DNA of 37,653 nucleotides from Caldilineaceae bacterium (GTDB lineage Bacteria; Chloroflexota; Anaerolineae; Caldilineales; Caldilineaceae): NCBI GenBank assembly GCA_023384495.1, contig JAHDWG010000010.1, positions 1 through 37,653 on the forward strand, read 5' to 3'. The notes under the pieces are model-generated. The model saw only the letters and a list, made by a program, of their open reading frames with translations, was not told the DNA's origin and did not search any database. The position numbers and the translations under genes were made by a program. Below, piece by piece: positions 24,967-31,964 of the stretch. Position 1 is the stretch's first letter. Each line of letters starts with the position of its first letter.

Positions 24967-25845
24967 ATGCCCGTCTATCCCTTTATGCAGGTGGACGCCT
25001 TTACCGACCGGCCATTGGGGGGCAACCCCTGCGCGATCGTCTTTGAGGCTGACGATCTGGACACAGCCACCATGCAGGCGATTGCCCAAGAAATGAACCT
25101 GTCGGAGACGGCCTTTGTGCTGCGTTCCGCGGTGGCGGACGTGCGCGCCCGCTACTTCACCATCGAAGAAGAAATTCCCTTGGCCGGACACCCGACCATC
25201 GCCACGGTCTTCGCCCTCTTCGAGAGTGGCCGGCTTGCGCCGCAAAGGGAGGGGGCCACCATCAGCCTGGAGCTGCGCGATGGCCCCATCCCGGTGGAGG
25301 TAATGGCGCGCGGCGGCGTGGTCGAGCGGGTGGTGATGACGCAGCGCAAGCCGCAATTCCTCGCCACCGTCGACGCCGAGCAGGCGCTGCCCATTTGGGG
25401 GCTGACCCAAGCCGATGCGCTGGCCGGCGCGCCTATCCAGGTCGTCAGCACGGGCACGCCACAACTGATGATCCCGGTGCGCAGCCTGGAGGCGCTGCGC
25501 CGGATCCAGTTCGACGAGCCTGCCTATCGCCGGCTGCGCGATGAGGTCGGGTTCTTCAGCGCGCACCTCTTCTGCCTACAGGGGGCGACCCCCGCGGGCC
25601 AGACCTTTGCTCGCCACCTGGCCCCCTTTGAAGACCCATTTACCGGCTCGGCCACGGGGGGCATGGGGGCCTATCTCTGGCACTATGGGCTGATCGACCG
25701 GCCCACCTTCGTGGCCGAGCAGGGCCACTGGATGAACCGCCCCGGCCAGGCCACCGTCGAAGTCATCGGCCCACGGGACGATATCGCCACCGTCAAGGTG
25801 GGCGGCGGCGCGGTCACCGTGGTACGCGGTGAACTGATCCTTTGA
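24967..25845 (+). CDS. PhzF-family isomerase/epimerase
   Basis: ATG 24967 has AGGAGAGGA close upstream and gives the family start MPVYPFMQVDAFTDRPLGGN; the frame start at 24907 adds 20 unrelated residues. The 292-residue length is normal. Signatures are GNPCAIVFEADDLD, the catalytic glutamate in MNLSETAFVL (Glu47), AGHPTIATVFALFESG in the first half, and in the second EDPFTGSATGGMGAYLWHYG. The two diaminopimelate-epimerase-like halves are both complete. PhzF itself isomerises a phenazine precursor, but most homologues have unknown substrates. No other phenazine genes are present, so a phenazine role is not supported. Confidence 0.93.
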   Translation: MPVYPFMQVDAFTDRPLGGNPCAIVFEADDLDTATMQAIAQEMNLSETAFVLRSAVADVRARYFTIEEEIPLAGHPTIATVFALFESGRLAPQREGATISLELRDGPIPVEVMARGGVVERVVMTQRKPQFLATVDAEQALPIWGLTQADALAGAPIQVVSTGTPQLMIPVRSLEALRRIQFDEPAYRRLRDEVGFFSAHLFCLQGATPAGQTFARHLAPFEDPFTGSATGGMGAYLWHYGLIDRPTFVAEQGHWMNRPGQATVEVIGPRDDIATVKVGGGAVTVVRGELIL

Positions 25846-26000
25846 GCCAATTGCGCAGTGCGGCCCGTCATTTGTCATCCTATCGCCTTGTCCTTATACC
25901 GAATCCTTCTGTTCAGTAAAGGAATACACCGCCATTTCGCTCTGGCGCATACCTTCACCGAACAGCCGGATTTCGTATTACACCAATTGGAACCATCCCC

Positions 26001-27188
26001 ATGAACTTTGCACACTTACTGGCCGCCCGCACCGACACGATGGGCGTCAATGCGATCCGCGAGATTCTCAAAGTTGTTTCGCAGCCGGGCATGGTCTCGC
26101 TGGCCGGCGGCATCCCCGCGCCCGAAAGCTTCCCCATGGCGATCCTGCGCGAGCTGAGCGCCGCCGTCGAACAGAAATATGGTTCGAGCGCGTTTCAATA
26201 TGACGCCACCGAAGGGTTTGGCCCCCTGCGTGAGGCGCTGGTCGATCACCTGGCCGCCAAAGGCGTCGCCGCCACGGCGCATGGGGTGCTCATCTCCAGC
26301 GGCTCGCAGGGGGTGCTGGACGCCATGGGCAAGGTCTTTATCGACCGCGGCGACGTGGTGGCGGTCGAAGCGCCCACCTACCTGGGCGCGCTCCAGGCCT
26401 TCAACCCCTACGAGCCGCGCTATGTGCAGATGGCGACCGACGATGACGGCGTGATCCCCGAATCGATGGCCGAGGTGTTGCGCGCGCATGCCGTCAAATT
26501 TATCTACCTGACGCCCACGTTTCAAAACCCGACGGGGCGCACGCTGAGCCTGGCGCGGCGCAAGGCGGTCGCCCATATCATTCAGGAGCAAAACGCCCTG
26601 CTTGTCGAAGACGACCCCTATAGCGACCTCCGCTATCGAGGCGACGCGCTGCCGCCCATCAAGGCCTTTGCGCCCGACCATGTGGTCTATACGAGCACGC
26701 TTTCCAAAATCTTTGCGCCGGGTCTGCGTATTGGCTTTTGCGTTGCGCCGCCCCTTGTGCGCCAGTGGCTGATTGTGGTCAAACAGGGGGTGGATCTGCA
26801 CACCAGCACCTACAACCAGGCGCTGGCCGCCGAATACCTGGCCGGCGGCTATCTGCGCCGCCATCTGCCCACCATCATCGACCTCTATCGTCCACGGCAG
26901 ACGGCATTGCTCGGGGCGCTCGACCGCCACCTACCCGACGGCTTCACCTGGTCGCAGCCAGAAGGAGGGATGTTTATCTGGCTGGAAGGCCCCGCCGGCC
27001 TCGATGCAGAGACGGTCTATTGGCGAGCCGTTGAGCGGAAGACGGCCTTTGTGCCGGGTAAGTTCTTCTTTGCACAGCCAGGCGAGGGGCTGCCCACCAT
27101 GCGGCTCAACTTCACCATGGCGGACCCAACCACCATCGACCGGGCCGTGCAGACCATCGCCGAAGTCATCAAGGGGTTGAACAGCTAG
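26001..27188 (+). CDS. PLP-dependent aminotransferase, LysN/2-aminoadipate type
   Basis: A 395-residue fold-type I aminotransferase without a DNA-binding domain. It has MVSLAGGIPAPESFP, QYDATEGFGPLREALVDHLA, SSGSQGVLDAMGKVFIDRGD, TPTFQNPTGRTLSLARR, LVEDDPYSDLRY and the PLP lysine in STLSKIFAPGLRIGF (Lys236). The start motif and the SAGGxPxPExFP pattern are those of the LysN/ARO8-like group, which transfers amino groups among 2-aminoadipate, aromatic and branched-chain substrates. No clear ribosome-binding site precedes ATG 26001. The nearby MocR-type regulator shares the fold and could sense a substrate of this enzyme. Confidence 0.92.
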   Translation: MNFAHLLAARTDTMGVNAIREILKVVSQPGMVSLAGGIPAPESFPMAILRELSAAVEQKYGSSAFQYDATEGFGPLREALVDHLAAKGVAATAHGVLISSGSQGVLDAMGKVFIDRGDVVAVEAPTYLGALQAFNPYEPRYVQMATDDDGVIPESMAEVLRAHAVKFIYLTPTFQNPTGRTLSLARRKAVAHIIQEQNALLVEDDPYSDLRYRGDALPPIKAFAPDHVVYTSTLSKIFAPGLRIGFCVAPPLVRQWLIVVKQGVDLHTSTYNQALAAEYLAGGYLRRHLPTIIDLYRPRQTALLGALDRHLPDGFTWSQPEGGMFIWLEGPAGLDAETVYWRAVERKTAFVPGKFFFAQPGEGLPTMRLNFTMADPTTIDRAVQTIAEVIKGLNS

Positions 27189-27273
27189 ATCGGTAAACTT
27201 GTACGTTGGCGACTCTGTGCCAGGCACAACCGCCGCCAACCAAAAGCACGGTCTACCTGACTATTCGTACGTC

Positions 27274-27397
27274 AATTTCAGTGGATCACAGTCTGCGCCT
27301 GTAGCGGCGGTTTCCGGACGCCCGCTGGGCGCGCCGCACCGCCTGAGTGCACCGGCGGTATGGAAACCGCCGCTACAAATTCGTGATCTACTGAATT
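27274..27397. repeat. Composite inverted-repeat element, family D, copy 2
   Basis: A 124-bp element with nested inverted repeats. The inner arms are 16 bp and perfect (27300-27315, starting TGTAGCGGCGG, and 27362-27377). The outer arms are near-perfect (AATTTCAGTGGATCAC at 27274-27289 against GTGATCTACTGAATT at 27383-27397). The right half repeats the hairpin at 5539-5566. It ends 29 bp before the ATG of the YdcZ-type transporter and is probably transcribed with it. Confidence 0.75.
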
Positions 27398-27426
27398 TCC
27401 CATCCTTCAACAACGAAAGGCAATTC

Positions 27427-27864
27427 ATGCTGAACTGGTGGGCTGTGATTCTAGTGGCGGCGCTGGGTGGCGTCGCGGTGACGCTGCAGGGGCAATTTAT
27501 GGGCATGCTGAGCCAACGTATGGGGACGCTCGAAGCGGTCTTTCTCACCTATGGCGGCGGCGGCGTCGCCATTGCCCTGGTGCTCTTTCTCATGCGGGGG
27601 ACGCAGCTCTCCGCGTTGGCATCGGCGCCGTGGTACGCCTACACAACCGGGCTGCTGGGGCTGGTGATCGTAGGCGCGATTGGCTACACGGCGTCGCGAT
27701 TGGGGCTGGTGGCCACCTTTACCGTGATGCTGGCGTCGCAATTTCTGTTGGCCGTGGCGCTTGACCACGTGGGTTGGTTGGGCGCCTTCCACCGCCCGCT
27801 GGATTGGAGCCGGGGGATCGGCATTTTGGTCATGCTGACCGGCGTCTGGCTCACGCTGCGTTGA
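27427..27864 (+). CDS. YdcZ/DUF606-type DMT transporter
   Basis: ATG 27427 is used, with AAAGG upstream; the frame start at 27199 would run through the repeat element. The 145-residue product has five hydrophobic segments. It shows the DUF606 pattern: GGVAVTLQGQFMGMLSQRMG in the first segments, TYGGGGVAIALVLFL, APWYAYTTGLLGLVIVGAIG, and a last segment GIGILVMLTGVWLTLR. Proteins of this half-size DMT group usually act as pairs or dimers; substrates are mostly unknown. It lies between an aminotransferase and a cupin on the same strand, 65 nt before the latter. Confidence 0.85.
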   Translation: MLNWWAVILVAALGGVAVTLQGQFMGMLSQRMGTLEAVFLTYGGGGVAIALVLFLMRGTQLSALASAPWYAYTTGLLGLVIVGAIGYTASRLGLVATFTVMLASQFLLAVALDHVGWLGAFHRPLDWSRGIGILVMLTGVWLTLR

Positions 27865-27929
27865 GCGCGCACAGACCCAAAAAAGCAAATTTGAGCAACA
27901 AGCAAATACAATGAGCAGAGAGGTCAAAG

Positions 27930-28265
27930 ATGCAGACGTTTGCGCTGTCGCAGTTGATCGCCCAACGGGAGCAGAGCGAAGGACCGTGGATGGAATTCTT
28001 GCGCGTCGAAAGCCTAAGCATGGGCCTCTATGAACTGGCGGCCGGCAGCGTCGACCCACAGCAGCCACACAGCGAGGACGAGGTCTATTTTGTCGTCGAG
28101 GGCGCAGCTACGCTCGAAGTGGATGGTGTGCAACATCCGGTGCAGCCCGGGTCGATTGTCTATGTCGCCGCCCGTGCGCCCCACCGCTTCCACACCATCA
28201 CCAAAGACCTGCGCGTGCTCGTCTTCTTTGCCCCGGCGGAGGGCTCGCTGGCCGGATCATCATAG
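27930..28265 (+). CDS. Cupin domain protein
   Basis: A 111-residue single-domain cupin. Motif 1 is PHSEDEVYFVVEGAATLEVDG, with metal-binding His47 and a downstream Glu, and motif 2 is VQPGSIVYVAARAPHRFHTI. The pattern is close to the metal-binding small cupins of unknown function. An AGAGAGG 6 nt before ATG 27930 supports the start. It may be co-transcribed with the YdcZ-type transporter. A family C repeat follows 64 nt after the stop codon. Confidence 0.9.
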   Translation: MQTFALSQLIAQREQSEGPWMEFLRVESLSMGLYELAAGSVDPQQPHSEDEVYFVVEGAATLEVDGVQHPVQPGSIVYVAARAPHRFHTITKDLRVLVFFAPAEGSLAGSS

Positions 28266-28328
28266 AGATGTTTTCAGTAACCCGTAGGTCATCGCCTCCG
28301 GCGTGACCCAGTCGCACAAGCCTAATAT

Positions 28329-28408
28329 TACAACGAGACTTCGCGGTACGGGCCAGAGGTGCAACGCACTTTGCCAAGCGCATCGCACCTCAGGAAAGTC
28401 TCGTTGTA
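28329..28408. repeat. MITE-like element, family C, copy 2
   Basis: An 80-bp element with perfect 13-bp terminal inverted repeats, TACAACGAGACTT (28329-28341) and its complement (28396-28408). It also has an inner inverted pair, AGGTGCAACGCA against GCATCGCACCT. Its right arm matches 6649-6675, some 22 kb away, at 25 of 27 positions. No coding capacity. Confidence 0.8.
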
Positions 28409-28443
28409 GTACTAAATAGTGACCGAAAAAGAGAGCCATCACG

Positions 28444-29211
28444 ATGACACAAGATATCAAAGCCGCCGTCCAACAACAGTTCCACCAGGTGGCGGCCAAC
28501 TATCGCACCAGCAGCGTTCACGCACGTGGGGTAGACCTGGCAGAGATGGTCGCCGCCGCCCAGCCCCGGGGCCACGAACGGGTGCTCGACGCCGGCTGCG
28601 GAACCGGCCACACGGCCCTCACCTTTGCGCCCCATGTGGCGAGCGTGATCGGGGTGGACTTCACGGGCGCCATGCTCGACCAAGCGCGCCGCCTGGCCGA
28701 CGAACGGGGGCTGCATAACGTTGATTTTCGCCTGGGCGATGTGGAGCAGCTTCCCTTCGCCCGCAGCGAATTCGACCTGGTCGTCTCGCGCTACAGCGCT
28801 CACCACTGGCCCCACCCCCAACGGGCGCTGGCTGAGTTCCGGCGTGTGCTGAGGCCCGGTGGCCGGCTGATTTTGTCCGACATTGTCTCGTTTGACAGCT
28901 TTGTGATCGACACCTTTGTGCAGGCAATCGAACTGCTGCGCGACCCCTCCCACGTGCGCGATCACACAGCCGCCCAATGGCTGAGCATGTTCGCTGGCGC
29001 GGGCTTTGCGGCGGAGGTGGTCTTCACTTGGGGGCTGCGGCTCGACTTTGCCGACTGGGTAGCGCGTATGCGGACGTCCGATGTGAACGTTGCGGCCCTT
29101 CGCTCGCTCATGGCCACCGCGCCCACCGATGTGTGCACGGCGCTCCTGTTCGAGGACGATGGCTCGTTTACCTTTCAAGGGGCGCTCTTCCGTGCGCAAA
29201 GAGAGCAGTAG
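28444..29211 (+). CDS. Class I SAM-dependent methyltransferase, UbiE-like
   Basis: A 255-residue enzyme. Motif I is [16 protein letters not shown] (47-62), then [34 protein letters not shown] (post-II Asp), and [19 protein letters not shown] where the usual F/H-H-F pattern occurs. Motif III is [17 protein letters not shown]. The last 100 residues form a helical cap. The pattern is that of small-molecule C- or O-methylases in the UbiE/COQ5 group. It is not a duplicate of the methyltransferase at 24064: outside the SAM motifs the two share little. A family C element ends 36 bp upstream, so its promoter may lie in or next to that element. Confidence 0.9.
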   Translation: MTQDIKAAVQQQFHQVAANYRTSSVHARGVDLAEMVAAAQPRGHERVLDAGCGTGHTALTFAPHVASVIGVDFTGAMLDQARRLADERGLHNVDFRLGDVEQLPFARSEFDLVVSRYSAHHWPHPQRALAEFRRVLRPGGRLILSDIVSFDSFVIDTFVQAIELLRDPSHVRDHTAAQWLSMFAGAGFAAEVVFTWGLRLDFADWVARMRTSDVNVAALRSLMATAPTDVCTALLFEDDGSFTFQGALFRAQREQ

Positions 29212-29270
29212 CACAGCATTCATGATGACCTGCGGACACCCCGAACGATGAAAATGATAGCGTACAGCAG

Positions 29271-29374
29271 GAACACAGAGAAAGCCGAGGGGCCCAGAGG
29301 GCGCCCCCAGAGCACACTGAGGTTTTTCTCCGTGTTCTGGTATGATGGATACACAGCGCCGAACTCTGTGTATC
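29271..29374. repeat. CACAGAG-type palindromic intergenic repeat
   Basis: Two inverted pairs lie side by side. GAACACAGAGAAA (29271-29283) pairs with TTTCTCCGTGTTC (29325-29337) with one mismatch. GATACACAG (29348-29356) pairs perfectly with CTGTGTATC (29366-29374). The block is rich in CTCTGTG and is open in several frames without a plausible protein. It fills most of the gap before azlC. Confidence 0.6.
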
Positions 29375-29435
29375 TCTGTGCAGTCTCTGTGCTCTCGGTG
29401 TTGCGCTGTTTTTCTATTTTCACAGCAGAACAGTC

Positions 29436-30161
29436 ATGATGGGCAAAGCGGGTGACACGTGGCGCAGCGAAGTGTGGGCCGGCGCGCGGGCGACATTCCC
29501 GCTGGTCATTGGCGCAGCGCCCTTTGGCGTCCTTTTTGGCGCGCTGGCGGTGACCAATGGCTTGAGCCCGGCGGCCACTGCGGGGATGTCGGCGCTGGTC
29601 TATGCCGGCGCGGCGCAGTTCATTGCCGCGGGGCTAGCGCCGAACAGCAGCATTGGCGTCATCATCTTGACCACATGGGTGGTCAACCTGCGCCACATGC
29701 TCTACGCTGCATCCCTGGCCCCCCACATGCGCCACCTTCCTCAAAGTTGGTTGGCGGCGATTGCCTTTTGGCTGACCGATGAAACGTACGCGGTGGCGAT
29801 CAACCGCTATCAACGGGCAGACGCCTCGCGCCTGAAACACTGGTTCTACATTGGCTCTGCGCTCTTCATGTATGGAAACTGGCAGCTCTGCACGTGGCTT
29901 GGCTTGCGGGCCGGGCGGGCGATTGCCGACCCGCAGGCGTGGGGGCTCGATTTCGCCTTTGTCGCCACCTTTATCGGGATCGTTGCGCCATCCATTCGAA
30001 ACTGGCCGACGGTTGCCTGCGTGGTGGCCGCTGGCGTGAGCGCGCTGGCGTTGCGCGGGCTGCCGCACCAACTGGGGCTGGTGGGCGCCGCGCTCATCGG
30101 CGTGACCGTCGGTATGATCGTTGGTCGGTGGCGCCATGCGCCGGGGTCGAGGGAAGCATGA
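29436..30161 (+). CDS. azlC: AzlC-type branched-chain amino acid exporter subunit
   Basis: A 241-residue integral membrane protein with about seven hydrophobic segments. Family marks are [18 protein letters not shown] near the start, [40 protein letters not shown] and [11 protein letters not shown]. AzlC forms a transporter with the small AzlD subunit that exports branched-chain amino acids and their analogues. Its stop codon overlaps the azlD start (ATGA), showing tight coupling. ATG 29439, one codon later, is an equal candidate for the start. Confidence 0.93.
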   Translation: MMGKAGDTWRSEVWAGARATFPLVIGAAPFGVLFGALAVTNGLSPAATAGMSALVYAGAAQFIAAGLAPNSSIGVIILTTWVVNLRHMLYAASLAPHMRHLPQSWLAAIAFWLTDETYAVAINRYQRADASRLKHWFYIGSALFMYGNWQLCTWLGLRAGRAIADPQAWGLDFAFVATFIGIVAPSIRNWPTVACVVAAGVSALALRGLPHQLGLVGAALIGVTVGMIVGRWRHAPGSREA

Positions 30162-30481
30162 GCGAACCGGAACTGTGGATGGTTGGGGGCATGACCCTCG
30201 TGACCTATCTCTGTCGCTATCCGGTGCTGGCCGTGGTGAGCCGCGTCACGCTGCCGCCGGCGCTGTTGCGCGCCATGGGCTTCATCCCTGCCGCGGTGCT
30301 GACTGCCATCATCGCACCGGCGGTGGCGGCGCCACGCGGCGAGTTGGCGCTGCAACTGGGCAACCCCTATCTTGGCGCGTCGCTAGTCACCTGCCTGGTA
30401 GCCTGGCGTTGCCCTAATTTGCTGCTAACCATCGGTGCAGGTATGGGGACGTGGTGGGTATGGCGCTGGCTGTCGGGCTAG
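30158..30481 (+). CDS. azlD: AzlD-type branched-chain amino acid exporter subunit
   Basis: ATG 30158 overlaps the azlC stop by the 4-base ATGA; the much longer frame beginning at 29894 is a shadow inside azlC. The 107-residue product has four hydrophobic segments: [20 protein letters not shown], the conserved [20 protein letters not shown], then [19 protein letters not shown] and a last Gly/Trp-rich segment. The length is normal for AzlD. It works together with AzlC. Confidence 0.93.
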   Translation: MSEPELWMVGGMTLVTYLCRYPVLAVVSRVTLPPALLRAMGFIPAAVLTAIIAPAVAAPRGELALQLGNPYLGASLVTCLVAWRCPNLLLTIGAGMGTWWVWRWLSG

Positions 30482-30493
30482 AGCAGCCAGCGC
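30463..30493. terminator. Hairpin across the azlD stop codon
   Basis: A 10-bp perfect stem, GCGCTGGCTG / CAGCCAGCGC, with an 11-nt loop containing the azlD TAG. There is no T run. It sits between convergent azlD and the minus-strand regulator and may block transcripts from both sides. Confidence 0.5.
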
Positions 30494-30509
30494 AAATCGG
30501 CCACATGGG

Positions 30510-31232
30510 TCACTCCTCATCATCCTCGCCGCTGGCGTGGCGATGGGAATGCGCGCCTTTGGCGCGCACCATCTGCACATCGTTGAGGGTGAGCATGCCT
30601 TTACGCAGCGCAAACAGTGCGGCCTGGGTGCGATTTTCCAATTGAAGCTTGTTGAGGATTTTACTTACATGGGTGCGTACTGTTGAAATGCTGACACCAA
30701 GCTCGGCGGCGATCTCTTGGTTGGAGCGACCGCGCGCCACACAGAGCAACACGCGTTCTTCTGGCTCTGTCAGCGGGGAATCGACGGGCGGTGGCTCGAT
30801 CAGGGGGCGCTTGAGCTGGCGAACAAGTTTGGTCGCAATCGCAGGGTGCAAGGCGGACAGGCCGCGATAGGCCGTATGGATCGCCGAGACCAGATCATCG
30901 GTTGCTTGCGTCTTCAAAACATAGCCCAGCGCGCCAGCCTGAAATGCAGCCGTAACCGTGGTGTCGTCAGACGAAGCCGTCAACACCAAAATTCTCGTGT
31001 CGGGGGCCTCAGCAATCATCTCCTCGATGACCTGAATGCCGGGCTTATCAGGAAGATGTAAATCCACCAGCACCACATCCGGTTTGAGACGACGCGCTTT
31101 TTCGAGCGCTTCCTCGGCGTTGTTCGCCTCGTCCACCACCGCAATATCACGGGCTTCGCCCAGCAATGCGCGGATCGCCTCGCCGACAATTAGTTCATCT
31201 TCAACCACCAGCACACGTATCTGCTCGGCCAT
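30510..31232 (-). CDS. Orphan NarL-type response regulator
   Basis: A 240-residue receiver plus LuxR/GerE regulator. The receiver has VVEDELIVGEAIRALLGE, phospho-acceptor Asp57 in VVLVDLHLPDKPG, ILVLTASSDD and YVLKTQATDDL. The DNA-binding part has LTEPEERVLLCVARGRSNQE and AAELGVSISTVRTHVSKILN. After the usual end of the family come about 30 extra residues with a His-rich then acidic tail (HSHRHASGEDDEE). No kinase gene is adjacent on either side, so the partner is elsewhere. The start at 31232 is the only reasonable one, although its ribosome-binding site is weak. Confidence 0.92.
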   Translation of the reverse strand: MAEQIRVLVVEDELIVGEAIRALLGEARDIAVVDEANNAEEALEKARRLKPDVVLVDLHLPDKPGIQVIEEMIAEAPDTRILVLTASSDDTTVTAAFQAGALGYVLKTQATDDLVSAIHTAYRGLSALHPAIATKLVRQLKRPLIEPPPVDSPLTEPEERVLLCVARGRSNQEIAAELGVSISTVRTHVSKILNKLQLENRTQAALFALRKGMLTLNDVQMVRAKGAHSHRHASGEDDEE

Positions 31233-31561
31233 GAAATCACTATCCCACGTGGCATATGGAAGCGTCGCAGCTTACTCGGAATTGGCGGGTAAAGGTTGCA
31301 TGCGTTCACATCTGTCAGCCCCCATACCCGCATAGACGCTCAAACGGTCTGATACGGTACATCCGACATGGTACATTGGGGTATGTACAGAAGTTGCCAG
31401 CTGAATTTTGGGGGCTCGTCATCCAGCATCACCCCGATCCCATACGGCTCGCGTTCGCCTACATTTCAAGACGAGAAATCAGCGATTTGGATACGGCGCC
31501 ATGCGTAGCCAACTGTGGGAAGCGTTGGGCGCAGGCTGGGTCTTTGCGTCTCTCCAATAGC
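31233..31561. other. Gene-free stretch upstream of the orphan regulator
   Basis: About 330 bp. A frame on the plus strand (31256-31636) has no protein-like features and runs into repeats. I see no kinase remnant and no clear promoter. It borders a 270-bp cluster of inverted-repeat elements. Confidence 0.45.
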
Positions 31562-31724
31562 ACTTACGCCAGCCTTGACTATACTGCGGTTGCTTTGAAA
31601 ACCGGACTTTGCGAAGAGGGTTGCTCCTTTAAGTAATTCCGGTTTTCAAACAGAGCTCAGTATAAAGGCTTTTTGTTGACAAACCTGTCTCGGCTGAGGA
31701 TCATCAGGCGCTGCGTAAGTCATG
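31562..31724. repeat. Family A ends flanking an inner inverted-repeat element
   Basis: ACTTACGCCAGCCTTGA (31562-31578) is a family A end. The inverted end at 31703-31724 is identical over 22 bases to 5262-5283. Between them, at 31580-31664, lies another palindromic element: TATACTG and TTTGAAAACCGGA on the left match TCCGGTTTTCAAA and CAGTATA on the right, giving perfect 13-bp and 7-bp arms in the same order. It looks like one element inserted in or captured by another. Confidence 0.65.
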
Positions 31725-31752
31725 TTCAATTTGGGCCAAATTTCCTATCCAT

Positions 31753-31829
31753 GGCTTACGCAATGCCTGACATTTGCCCTGAGAAATTCAGGCCCTGTTA
31801 TCCTGCGCGGTCAAGGCTTGCGTGAGTCC
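31753..31829. repeat. MITE-like element, family A, copy 3
   Basis: A 77-bp element with ends GGCTTACGCAATGCCTGA and, inverted, GGACTCACGCAAGCCTTGA. These match the ends of the element at 5265-5344 at most positions, and the length is nearly the same (77 against 80 bp). It lies 28 bp from the inverted end at 31703-31724. Confidence 0.7.
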
Positions 31830-31964
31830 AATTGGATTGAGGGTCATTCTAGCTGGAGGCATAGAATCCGCCAAATTGGTCCGAACTCTCTTCGGGACAG
31901 CGCAAACGACGCCCGACGCCTCGCTACGGCGCTTGGGGCATACGTGTATGGGGCGAGTATTGCG

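Noticed and set aside
24967-25845. Phenazine biosynthesis gene phzF
   Set aside because: Only the family is supported; no other phenazine genes are present.
29212-29435. T-box or other riboswitch before azlCD
   Set aside because: The block is explained by inverted repeats; no T-box sequence or terminator/antiterminator pair was seen.
29220-29439. Two 60-70-residue frames on opposite strands
   Set aside because: Both are translations of a CACAGAG-type palindromic repeat, a common source of false genes.
31256-31636. 126-residue open frame on the plus strand upstream of the orphan regulator
   Set aside because: No ribosome-binding site, no protein-like pattern, and it runs into a palindromic element.
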